A stretch of DNA of 9,316 nt from NCBI GenBank assembly GCA_049424465.1, contig JBMSSR010000113.1:1-9316 (forward strand), given 5' to 3'. Below the pieces are notes generated by a model. It had not been told where the DNA came from, ran no database searches, and saw only the letters and a program-made list of their open reading frames with translations. The stretch comes from UBA668 sp049424465. GTDB lineage: Bacteria > Actinomycetota > Acidimicrobiia > Acidimicrobiales > Ilumatobacteraceae. The translations under genes were made by a program, and so were the position numbers. This document shows positions 1-7,817 of the stretch, piece by piece; the first letter of the stretch is position 1; every line of letters starts with the position of its first letter.

Positions 1-12
1 CCAGACGCGACG

Positions 13-40
13 ATCGCCAGACCCTGACGGGCCTGGCGAT
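13..40 (-). terminator. Hairpin just downstream of tRNA-Tyr, likely terminator
   Basis: An 8-bp perfect stem (ATCGCCAG at 13-20 pairing with CTGGCGAT at 33-40) is extended after one mismatch by a CCC/GGG inner stem with a TGAC loop. It starts nine bases after the encoded CCA end of the minus-strand tRNA, which is where an intrinsic terminator is expected. The following bases on the minus strand are GC-rich and have no U-tract. It may therefore be a non-canonical actinobacterial terminator or a processing signal. Confidence 0.5.
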
Positions 41-49
41 GTCGAGCGA

Positions 50-135
50 TGGTGGGCCGGGAAGGATTCGAACCTCCGAAGGACGACGCCGGTTGATTTA
101 CAGTCAACTCCCTTTGGCCACTCGGGCACCGACCC
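50..135 (-). tRNA. tRNA-Tyr (anticodon GUA)
   Basis: Read on the minus strand, the acceptor stem GGGTCGG pairs with CCGGCCC (one G-U), followed by discriminator A and an encoded CCA at 52-50. The D arm is CCC/GGG. The anticodon stem GTTGA/TCAAC encloses the loop CTGTAAA, giving anticodon GUA (tyrosine; plus-strand bases 99-101). A 14-base extended variable region follows, as expected for bacterial tRNA-Tyr, a class II tRNA. The T arm is GGAGG with loop TTCGAAT and CCTTC. It decodes UAU/UAC. It is transcribed divergently from yajQ. Confidence 0.97.
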
Positions 136-148
136 ATCAGCGCCGCAG

Positions 149-154
149 AGGTTA
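149..154 (-). promoter_or_regulatory. Candidate -10 element for tRNA-Tyr
   Basis: On the minus strand the bases read TAACCT, matching the TAnnnT core of a housekeeping -10 box. Transcription would start near 142, leaving a short 5' leader before the tRNA at 135. The hexamer 17 bases further upstream is TGCCGC (172-177), a poor -35 that overlaps the yajQ start codon. This is judged by eye only. Confidence 0.35.
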
Positions 155-164
155 CCCGCTTCGT

Positions 165-170
165 TAGCCT
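165..170 (+). promoter_or_regulatory. Candidate -10 element for yajQ (leaderless start)
   Basis: TAGCCT matches the TAnnnT pattern and lies so that a start seven bases downstream would fall exactly on the A of the yajQ ATG at 177. No Shine-Dalgarno sequence is visible before this ATG. The simplest reading is a leaderless mRNA, common in Actinomycetota. No good -35 is seen. Confidence 0.35.
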
Positions 171-176
171 TGCGGC

Positions 177-665
177 ATGCCCAGTTTCGATGTCGTCTCC
201 GAGGTCGACCGTCAGGAAGTCCGCAACGCGGTCGACCAGGCCCAGCGGGAGATCGGCACCCGCTTCGACTTCAAGAACACCGACTCGTCGATCGAGCAGA
301 AGGAACTCGCCCTCACGCTGCGCACGGTGAGCGAGGACCGCCTGAAGGCGCTGCGACTGGTCCTCGAGGAGCGTCTCGTCAAGCGCGGCGTCTCGCTGCG
401 CGGCCTCGAGTACGGGACCGTCGAGGAAGCCACCCAGAACACGGTGCGCCAGGTGGTCACGATCAAGGTGGGCATCAGCAGCGACAAGGCCCGCGAGATC
501 AACCGCCTCATCAAGGACAAGGGACCCAAGGGTGTCAGCAGCCAGACCCAGGGCGACACGGTGCGGGTCACCGGCAAGAAGCGCGACGACCTGCAGGCCG
601 TGATCTCACTGCTGAAGGACGCCGACCTCGGCATCCCGCTGCAGTTCGAGAACTTCCGCGACTGA
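177..665 (+). CDS. yajQ: YajQ family nucleotide/c-di-GMP-binding protein
   Basis: The 162-residue protein matches the full length of the YajQ (UPF0234) family, normally about 160-163 residues. Landmarks are the opening MPSFDVVSEVD, then NAVDQAQREIGTRFDFK (residues 18-34), the central TIKVGISSDKAREINRLIKD region and the closing QFENFRD. The family folds as two ferredoxin-like (RNP-like) domains and is cytoplasmic. A Xanthomonas member binds cyclic di-GMP and acts in gene regulation, and E. coli YajQ binds nucleotides or tRNA in vitro. The job in this organism is unknown and c-di-GMP binding is inferred only from family. The ATG at 177 is chosen because the family begins exactly there. No SD is seen, so it may be leaderless. 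The gene is convergent with the membrane protein gene at 720-2936. Confidence 0.95.
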   Translation: MPSFDVVSEVDRQEVRNAVDQAQREIGTRFDFKNTDSSIEQKELALTLRTVSEDRLKALRLVLEERLVKRGVSLRGLEYGTVEEATQNTVRQVVTIKVGISSDKAREINRLIKDKGPKGVSSQTQGDTVRVTGKKRDDLQAVISLLKDADLGIPLQFENFRD

Positions 666-667
666 CC

Positions 668-711
668 CCCGTCGCCCCGCCGTTCCCGCGTGCGGGTGGG
701 GCACCGACGGG
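668..711. terminator. Long GC-rich hairpin between convergent genes, likely two-way terminator
   Basis: The gap between the stops of yajQ (665) and the facing gene (720) is almost filled by one imperfect hairpin. The outer stem CCCGTCG (668-674) pairs with CGACGGG (705-711). Inside are CCCC/GGGG and then CCCGC/GCGGG closing on a two-base loop, with small asymmetric bulges. The near symmetry suggests it ends transcription from both sides. Neither side has a clear U-tract. Confidence 0.6.
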
Positions 712-719
712 TTCTCGCC

Positions 720-2936
720 TCACGGGGCCGTGGTGGTGGGTGTCACCGACGGGTCGATGACGGGGCACGGCAGCGTGGCGTCGATGGCCGGGTGGGCCTC
801 GATCGCGGTCCAGCCGTCGAGACCATCGATCACACCGCGCTCGTCGCTGACCGACACCGGGTCGATGCCGTACACCAGGCACGCTGCCTGCTCGCGCGTG
901 AGGTCTGGCGACTGCTCGAGGAGGCGCACGAACTGCTCGGTCCGCAGCGGTGCTCCACCGAGGGCGAGTCGCGACCTGCCGTCGTTCGAGTCGACGGTGG
1001 GACCCGGATCGCACACATCGACTGCGATCTGCAACCCGGTGGGCGCACCCGTCGACGGATCGACCGCCCGGTCGGTGACCAGCACCGTCGCCGGCGACGG
1101 TGAGGTCGCCGACCACTGCTCGAACGCCATCCGGGCGAACTCGCCACCGGCGACATCGGTCTCGAAGACGGCCGAGACGCAGACCCGGCCGGCCGTGCGC
1201 TCGGCGGTCAGCTCGTCGGCCTGCCACGACAGTGCAGCGCGCCACGCCAGATCGGGATCGACCCGCGACGCGAGCACGTGGTACCAGTACAACATGCCGC
1301 GCGTGCCGGCGGGCACGGGCTCGGTCGCCGACACCGGCCGACCGGCGAGGGTCGTGACCGGTGCGGCACCGGCAGCCGGGGCGGCGACCACGAAGCGACG
1401 GAGATCGAGCAGCGAGGCGTCAGCGAGGCGAGCGCCCATGACGAGCGAGGTGCGATCACCCTCGGGCAGTTCGCGGAACCACGGCCACATGGCGACACCG
1501 AGGCGCGACAGCAGCGTGGTCGCGTACGGTGACGGCGAGGACGGCACCTCGAGGCGCGTGAACTGCTCGGTCATCTCCGTGCCGATCGCCTGGCGCTCGG
1601 ACTCGGTCACGAGCGACAGCGCCGTGGCGAGCGCATCGGCCTCGTACAGCATGCGCGTCCCCGTCGAGACGGCCACCGACTGACCCGAGATCGCGACCGA
1701 CCATGCGTAGTGCTGGTCGAGGAGCGCCATGGTGAGCGCCCGCTGCAGCGCGAAGGCGCGCAGTTCGGGCGGCAGTCCGTTGACCACCTGGATCGACGCG
1801 GTCGTCGGGTCGTAGAACGCCGGTTGGTCAGGGATCGCCGTGCGACCGATCGCCGCACTGTCGATGACGCCGTTGAGCAGGCCCATCGCGCGCCACTCGC
1901 CGGCGGTGTCGTCGATGACGGCCTCGGACAGGCCGAGCACCGAGTCGGCGAGCATGATCGAGTACACCGTCGGCGTCTGCTCGATCACGGGCACGGTGGC
2001 GGTGAACTCGAGCGACCGCGCCTCGGCCACCTCGGCGGCGAGCGGGGCGATGTCGTCGGCCCACTGCGGGTCGATCAGGTAGTGCCGCGCCGCCACCAGA
2101 CCGCCACCGATGAGGCCGAGCACGAGCGCCATCGAGAACAACCGGCGGAACACCCGGCGCTTGCGGCGACGCGGCGCGGCCGGACGGGCGGTGCCGACGA
2201 GATCGGCGTACGAGCGTCGCGCCGAGACGGCCGCGGCACCGACCGCAGCGGTCGCGGGGGACGACTCGGCGGGCGCGGGTGGCGGCGCTGACTGCGGCCG
2301 GACGGGATCGACGTTCGAGGGCGGCAACGACGGCGCACCGGTCGGGGACACGGCAGGCACCGGTCCCGACGTCGTGGTGGGCAGCGGCGTCGTGGGCGTC
2401 GCCTCGACGATGAGGATCTCGCCGGTCGCGCCGGAGGGCGCTGCCACGGTCGCGCCGTCGGCAGCCGTCGATGGGTCCTCGGGAGCGAACGCGAGCCGGT
2501 CGAGCTCGGCCGTGACGTGGTCCTTGGTGCGCGCGTCGACGACGTCGAGGTGGTCCTCGGCCGATGCGACGCCGCCCGCGGCGAGGGAACTCGCCGCGAC
2601 GATGTCGAGCGGCAGCGACGGCATGTGCGCCACGGGGCTCGGGTCGTTCGCCGGTGCCGCTGCTGGGCTCGCCGGCAGCGGATCACCCTGTGGCGCGGGC
2701 GCCGCTGGCGGCACCCGCGGCAGCCCACCGGCGGGGGTGCCGTCGAGCGGACGCACGACGTGCTCCCACACCAGCGGCTTCACCTGCGGGACGGGGGCGA
2801 GCGGCGGGACGTCGCCGCCGAGCAGCGGCGCGTCGAGCACGCGGCCAGCCTGCTCGAGTTCGCCGACGGGGTCGGGGCGACGCGGCGACGGCGCTCCGCC
2901 GCCCGGTGCCGCTGCGTCGTTGTCGTTCGTGGTCAC
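720..2936 (-). CDS. Single-pass membrane protein with degenerate metallopeptidase-like ectodomain
   Basis: A 738-residue protein with a GTG start. Residues 1-255 are rich in Pro, Ala and Thr and probably disordered. A basic patch (RRRKRR, 256-261) precedes one hydrophobic span (about 267-286). This predicts a cytoplasmic N-terminus and an extracellular domain from about 290 to 738, with four cysteines (586, 642, 686, 724). The ectodomain carries landmarks I recall from an actinobacterial secreted zinc-peptidase-like family: AFYDPTT (373-379), then ALQRALTMALLDQHY (396-410), then LYEADA (430-435), then GRVCVSAVF (583-591) and VDVCDPG (639-645). In active relatives the second block reads HELTHALQDQHF-like. 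Here the three catalytic positions are R399, A400 and M403, so metal catalysis looks lost while the fold may be kept. The C-terminus (about 665-738) has a small helical EQAACL segment and a PTTTAP tail. No SD is seen before the GTG. It follows acs by 66 bases. The cellular role is unknown; scaffold, binding or sensor function is conjecture. Confidence 0.85.
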   Translation of the reverse strand: MTTNDNDAAAPGGGAPSPRRPDPVGELEQAGRVLDAPLLGGDVPPLAPVPQVKPLVWEHVVRPLDGTPAGGLPRVPPAAPAPQGDPLPASPAAAPANDPSPVAHMPSLPLDIVAASSLAAGGVASAEDHLDVVDARTKDHVTAELDRLAFAPEDPSTAADGATVAAPSGATGEILIVEATPTTPLPTTTSGPVPAVSPTGAPSLPPSNVDPVRPQSAPPPAPAESSPATAAVGAAAVSARRSYADLVGTARPAAPRRRKRRVFRRLFSMALVLGLIGGGLVAARHYLIDPQWADDIAPLAAEVAEARSLEFTATVPVIEQTPTVYSIMLADSVLGLSEAVIDDTAGEWRAMGLLNGVIDSAAIGRTAIPDQPAFYDPTTASIQVVNGLPPELRAFALQRALTMALLDQHYAWSVAISGQSVAVSTGTRMLYEADALATALSLVTESERQAIGTEMTEQFTRLEVPSSPSPYATTLLSRLGVAMWPWFRELPEGDRTSLVMGARLADASLLDLRRFVVAAPAAGAAPVTTLAGRPVSATEPVPAGTRGMLYWYHVLASRVDPDLAWRAALSWQADELTAERTAGRVCVSAVFETDVAGGEFARMAFEQWSATSPSPATVLVTDRAVDPSTGAPTGLQIAVDVCDPGPTVDSNDGRSRLALGGAPLRTEQFVRLLEQSPDLTREQAACLVYGIDPVSVSDERGVIDGLDGWTAIEAHPAIDATLPCPVIDPSVTPTTTAP

Positions 2937-2942
2937 GAGAGG

Positions 2943-2948
2943 AATATC
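2943..2948 (-). promoter_or_regulatory. Candidate -10 element for the membrane protein gene
   Basis: On the minus strand these bases read GATATT, four of six matching TATAAT including A at the second and T at the last position. They sit exactly so that transcription would begin at the GTG start (2936). With no SD visible, a leaderless start is plausible. There is no convincing -35, and read-through from acs is an alternative. Confidence 0.3.
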
Positions 2949-3002
2949 GGCGGTCTGAACGACTTCTTGAGCATTCGGTGATGCCTCCCGACCCGGTCCG
3001 CG

Positions 3003-4952
<1,950 letters not shown>

Positions 4953-4960
4953 GTCGTGTA

Positions 4961-4979
4961 CCCCCGGACGCGGAGGTTA
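4961..4979 (-). promoter_or_regulatory. Candidate acs promoter -10 and weak ribosome binding site
   Basis: On the minus strand, TAACCT (4979-4974) resembles a -10 box and is the same hexamer as the candidate for tRNA-Tyr. It would start transcription near 4967. A GGGGG run (4965-4961) lies eight bases before the acs ATG and may act as a weak Shine-Dalgarno. No -35 is seen. acs could instead be translated from a kup read-through transcript. Confidence 0.25.
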
Positions 4980-4995
4980 GCGCGCACCCGTCGCG

Positions 4996-6870
4996 TCAGA
5001 TCTCGACGCGCGACCCCACCTCGAACACCTTGTCATCAGGCAGGTTGAAGAACCGCACGGCACTGTCGGCGCCGCGGTTGAGCCACACGAACAGATGCTC
5101 CTGTGCAGGGTTCATCCCGGGCGCCTTGCCGGCGACGATGGACTCGCGACCGATGAAGTACGTGACGTCGTCGGGGTCGAAGTCGAGACCGCGCACGTGC
5201 AGCGCGGCGAGTGCTGCCGGCACGTCGGGGTCCTCCATGAAGCCCCACGTCAGCAGCACCTGGAACACCCCCGGCTCGACGCGTGTCACGGTCGCCCGGT
5301 CGGCTGGGTCGACGCGCGGCTCGTCACCCGTCTCGACCGACACGATGAGGGTGGTGCGGTGCAGCACCTTGTTGTGCGCCAGGTTGTTGATGAGTGCCGG
5401 CGGCGCCTGGCCGAGGTCCTTGAACAGGAACACGCCGGTACCGCTGACGCGCTTTGCGTCGGCGTGCTCGCCGAGCACGGTCGACAGCGAGCGCTCGCCG
5501 CGGCGGATGCGCTCGGCCACGAGGGCGCGGCCCTTGCGCCACGTCGCCATCTGCACCATCAGCACGATGCCGACGGTCAGTGCGAACCAGCCGCCGTGCG
5601 GGATCTTCACGACGTTGGCGCCGAGGAAGCCCGTCTCGACGACCAGCAACGGCACGCACAGCACGAACGCACGCCAGCGCGGCCAGCCCCAGCGGTCGGT
5701 GAGCACGCGGTAGAAGATGAGCGTCGTGATGGCCATCGTCATCGTGACCGCGATGCCGTACGCTGCAGCCAGACGGCTCGAGGTCTGGAACCCGAGCACC
5801 AGCCCGACGCAGGCGACCATGAGCGCCCAGTTGACGAGCGGGACGTAGATCTGCCCCGAGTGCTCGTGCGACGTGTGCTCGATACGGATGCGCGGCAGGT
5901 AGTCGAGCTGCACGGCCTGCTGGGTGAGGCTGAACACGCCCGAGATGAGTGCCTGCGACGCGATGATCGTCGCCATCGTGGCCAGCAGCGTGAGTGGCAG
6001 GGCCATCGACTGTGGTGCCATGGCGAAGAACGCCGACTCGATCTCGTCGGGATGCTGCAGCAGCAGTGCCCCCTGCCCCCAGTAGTTGAGGAGCAACGAC
6101 GGCAGCACGAGGACGTACCAGCCGATCATGATCGGTCGACGGCCGAAGTGGCCCATGTCCGCATAGAGCGCCTCGCCGCCGGTCACGACGAGGAAGATCG
6201 ATCCGAGCGACAGGAACGCCTTGCGCGACTCGTGGCCGAAGAAGTTGACCGCATAGCCGGGCCAGACCGAGCGGAAGATGCCGGGCTCGTGCACGATCTG
6301 GCGCACACCGAGCACGGCGATGAGCAGGAACCAGACCACCATGATCGGTCCGAACACCTTGCCGACGGCGCCGGTGCCCCAGCGCTGCACGACGAACAGC
6401 CCGATGAGGATCACCACCGCGATGGGTACGACCCAGTCGCTGAGCGACGGTGACACACGGTCGAGACCCTCGACGGCGCTGAGCACCGAGATGGCAGGCG
6501 TGATGATGCCGTCGCCGTACAGCAGTGCCGTGCCGAACACGCCGAGGCTGACGAGGATGCCTGCCTTGGCAACGTGCGAGTGGCGCTTCATCACCAGACT
6601 GGTGAGGGCCAGGATGCCACCCTCGCCGCGGTTGTCGGCGCGCATCACGAAGGCCACGTACTTGACCGAGATGATGACGACCAGTGACCAGAAGGCGAGC
6701 GAACACACGCCGTAGACGTTGATCGGGTCGACGGTGAGGCGGTGGCTCTCCTCGGTGAAGGTCTCCTTCAGCGAGTAGAGCGGGCTGGTGCCGATGTCGC
6801 CGTAGACGACGCCGAGCGCACCGAGGACGAGCAACCCCTGCTTGCCATGGTGGCCGTTGTCGTTCGACAT
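4996..6870 (-). CDS. kup: Kup (KUP/HAK/KT) family potassium uptake protein
   Basis: A 624-residue polytopic membrane protein that imports K+, known in the family as a K+/H+ symporter. It matches the usual bacterial Kup length of about 620-630. Landmarks: GVVYGDIGTSPLYSLKETF (20-38) with its conserved Asp (D25); LLYGDGIITPAISVLSAVEG (116-135) with D120; GGEALYADMGHFGRRPI (231-247) with E233 and D238; and NYWGQGALLLQHP (262-274). About twelve hydrophobic spans fill residues 12-440, followed by a soluble cytoplasmic domain (about 445-624) containing the family's GTGVFLF and NLAHNKVLH segments. The ATG at 6870 is chosen because the GVVYGDIGTSPLY motif then falls at the usual distance from the N-terminus. 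No SD is visible and a -10-like TAGCGT lies just upstream. The strong terminator at 6890-6924 separates it from the LPETG gene, so it probably begins its own transcript. Confidence 0.97.
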   Translation of the reverse strand: MSNDNGHHGKQGLLVLGALGVVYGDIGTSPLYSLKETFTEESHRLTVDPINVYGVCSLAFWSLVVIISVKYVAFVMRADNRGEGGILALTSLVMKRHSHVAKAGILVSLGVFGTALLYGDGIITPAISVLSAVEGLDRVSPSLSDWVVPIAVVILIGLFVVQRWGTGAVGKVFGPIMVVWFLLIAVLGVRQIVHEPGIFRSVWPGYAVNFFGHESRKAFLSLGSIFLVVTGGEALYADMGHFGRRPIMIGWYVLVLPSLLLNYWGQGALLLQHPDEIESAFFAMAPQSMALPLTLLATMATIIASQALISGVFSLTQQAVQLDYLPRIRIEHTSHEHSGQIYVPLVNWALMVACVGLVLGFQTSSRLAAAYGIAVTMTMAITTLIFYRVLTDRWGWPRWRAFVLCVPLLVVETGFLGANVVKIPHGGWFALTVGIVLMVQMATWRKGRALVAERIRRGERSLSTVLGEHADAKRVSGTGVFLFKDLGQAPPALINNLAHNKVLHRTTLIVSVETGDEPRVDPADRATVTRVEPGVFQVLLTWGFMEDPDVPAALAALHVRGLDFDPDDVTYFIGRESIVAGKAPGMNPAQEHLFVWLNRGADSAVRFFNLPDDKVFEVGSRVEI

Positions 6871-6877
6871 CGTGACG

Positions 6878-6883
6878 ACGCTA
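6878..6883 (-). promoter_or_regulatory. Candidate -10 element for kup (near-leaderless)
   Basis: TAGCGT on the minus strand matches TAnnnT and would place the start at 6871 or 6870, on or one base before the kup ATG. It lies directly after the upstream gene's terminator. No -35 or SD is recognisable. Confidence 0.3.
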
Positions 6884-6889
6884 CAACGA

Positions 6890-6924
6890 AGAAGGCCCCC
6901 GCGGGTTCACCGCCGGGGCCTTCT
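6890..6924 (-). terminator. Strong intrinsic terminator of the LPETG gene
   Basis: Read on the minus strand, a 10-bp stem (AGAAGGCCCC pairing with GGGGCCTTCT) continues, after a G/G mismatch, into GCGG/CCGC around the loop TGAAC. A pyrimidine-rich TCGTT run follows. It begins 19 bases after the stop codon of the LPETG gene and ends 19 bases before kup. The symmetry would also stop plus-strand transcripts. Confidence 0.9.
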
Positions 6925-6943
6925 CAGTTCAGTTGATCAGGGA

Positions 6944-7675
6944 TCAGGCCGGACGGCGCACCAGTGCCCGCAGGACCACACCGACACCGAAGAGCAGCAG
7001 TGCGAAGGAGACGAGCGCACGGCTGTTCGAGCCGGTCTCGGGCAGCTGCGGGTCGAACGGCGGGAGCACACCGGCGTCGGTCGTCGTGGTTGCACGGATC
7101 GTCGTCGTCGGAGCAGCCGTGGTGGTCGACCCCAACGTCGTCGTGGTCGGCGACTCGGTCGTCGTGGTCGGTGCCTCGGTCGTCGTGGTCGGTGCCTCGG
7201 TCGTCGTGGTCGGTGCCTCGGTCGTCGTCGTGGTGGTCGACGTGGTGGTGGTCGAGGTCGTCTCGGGGAGCATCTCGTAGCACACGAACCAGTGGCTGAT
7301 GCGCGGGGTCACACCCTTGCTGTTGGGCGGCGACACCATGTCGGGCTCGGCGGCGTTGTAGATGTAGTAGCCGCCGCCACCCTTCACCACGATCGCGACG
7401 ATGTGCAGGTTGTAGACCTGTGAGGTGATGTTGACGGTGGTGTCGCCACCGGAGATCGTGTAGTCCATGTACGACGTGCTGTACGAGCCGTCGGTCTGGC
7501 CGAGGAAGCCCGAGTCGAGGTAGCTGCCCTGGCCGATCTGGGCACACGTGGTGACGTTGCCGGCGTAGTAGGTGCCTGCAGCCCCGCTGCTGCCCGAACC
7601 GACACCGAGGCCGGTCACCACACTGGCTGCCATGAGTGCTCCACCGAGCATGAGTCGTCGTGCTGTCACGTTCAT
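6944..7675 (-). CDS. Secreted LPETG-anchored surface protein with Thr-rich stalk
   Basis: A 243-residue cell-wall-surface protein. A signal peptide fills about residues 1-34 (basic ARR, hydrophobic core, small residues through GAAG). A domain of about 100 residues follows (35-134), with C44 and C132, an AIVVKGGGGYYIY segment (94-106) and a closing ISHWFVCYE (126-134). This resembles a small extracellular domain often seen in actinobacterial LPXTG proteins that ends in a 'VKGG ... SP ... ISHxxFC' pattern, whose function I do not know. Residues 139-199 are a Thr-rich linker with APTTTTE repeats. The C-terminus is a sortase signal: LPETG (211-215), a hydrophobic span and a basic RALVRRPA tail. 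The open frame extends to 7750, but the ATG at 7675 is chosen because a good SD (GAGGGAGA) lies six bases upstream and the signal peptide begins there. No sortase gene is in the window. Adhesion or wall-surface display is inferred. Confidence 0.88.
   Translation of the reverse strand: MNVTARRLMLGGALMAASVVTGLGVGSGSSGAAGTYYAGNVTTCAQIGQGSYLDSGFLGQTDGSYSTSYMDYTISGGDTTVNITSQVYNLHIVAIVVKGGGGYYIYNAAEPDMVSPPNSKGVTPRISHWFVCYEMLPETTSTTTTSTTTTTTEAPTTTTEAPTTTTEAPTTTTESPTTTTLGSTTTAAPTTTIRATTTTDAGVLPPFDPQLPETGSNSRALVSFALLLFGVGVVLRALVRRPA
7154..7228 (-). repeat. 21-bp tandem repeat coding APTTTTE units
   Basis: Three exact 21-bp copies (7154-7174, 7175-7195, 7196-7216) and a 12-base partial copy (7217-7228) lie inside the LPETG gene. 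A diverged copy (ESPTTTT) follows in the protein. Each unit encodes seven residues (Glu-Ala-Pro-Thr4), so gain or loss of a unit keeps the frame and changes only the stalk length. Confidence 0.9.
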
Positions 7676-7680
7676 CGTCG

Positions 7681-7688
7681 TCTCCCTC
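7681..7688 (-). promoter_or_regulatory. Shine-Dalgarno fixing the LPETG gene start
   Basis: GAGGGAGA on the minus strand contains GGGAG six bases from the ATG at 7675. It is the clearest ribosome binding site in the window and supports the shorter start over the one at 7750. Confidence 0.75.
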
Positions 7689-7706
7689 GTCGTTGTGACT
7701 GCGGTG

Positions 7707-7721
7707 AGAATAGCCCCTATT
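7707..7721 (-). promoter_or_regulatory. Candidate promoter and dyad upstream of the LPETG gene
   Basis: TATTCT (7712-7707, minus strand) is a good -10 hexamer, predicting a start near 7700 and a 25-base leader that includes the SD. It overlaps a perfect dyad, AATAG-ccc-CTATT (7709-7721, plus strand), which could be an operator or chance. The expected -35 position reads TCACGG, a weak match. Confidence 0.4.
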
Positions 7722-7769
7722 TCGCAACGCCGTGACGATTGATTGCTCAAGATTCAGGCTGACGCGTGC

Positions 7770-7813
7770 AGTAGTGACACGGCTACTTTTCGTGAGTGGT
7801 CGTCTGACCACTC
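7770..7813 (-). terminator. Two hairpins after the methyltransferase gene
   Basis: A perfect 8-bp stem (GAGTGGTC at 7794-7801, GACCACTC at 7806-7813) with a four-base loop begins five bases after the methyltransferase stop. A second, weaker hairpin (AGTAG 7770-7774, CTACT 7783-7787) follows on the minus strand. The minus strand lacks a U-tract, so termination is likely but non-canonical. On the plus strand the weaker hairpin is followed by a short T run. Confidence 0.55.
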
Positions 7814-7817
7814 TGCG

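Noticed and set aside
50..135. tRNA-Ser or tRNA-Leu, suggested by the long variable arm
   Set aside because: The seven-base anticodon loop gives GUA, which is tyrosine, and bacterial tRNA-Tyr also has a long variable arm.
2110..2958. A 282-codon Gly/Ser/Ala-rich plus-strand frame opposite the membrane protein's N-terminal half
   Set aside because: The composition simply mirrors the Pro/Ala-rich coding strand. No start signal or domain is seen.
2965..2990. Small hairpin GCAT-loop-ATGC between acs and the membrane protein gene, as an acs terminator
   Set aside because: A four-base-pair stem with a six-base loop and no U-tract is too weak to call.
5095..6706. Long open frames overlapping kup on both strands (452 and 460 codons)
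   Set aside because: Both overlap the complete kup gene in other frames, are rich in Arg, His, Asp and Ala, and show no hydrophobic pattern or motif.
7130..7250. Tandem repeat array considered as CRISPR or a regulatory repeat
   Set aside because: The units are contiguous with no spacers, are a multiple of three, and encode a Thr-rich stalk in frame.
7676..7750. N-terminal extension of the LPETG protein by 25 residues
   Set aside because: It would put charged residues before the signal peptide, and the internal ATG at 7675 has a good SD. The extension also covers the likely promoter.
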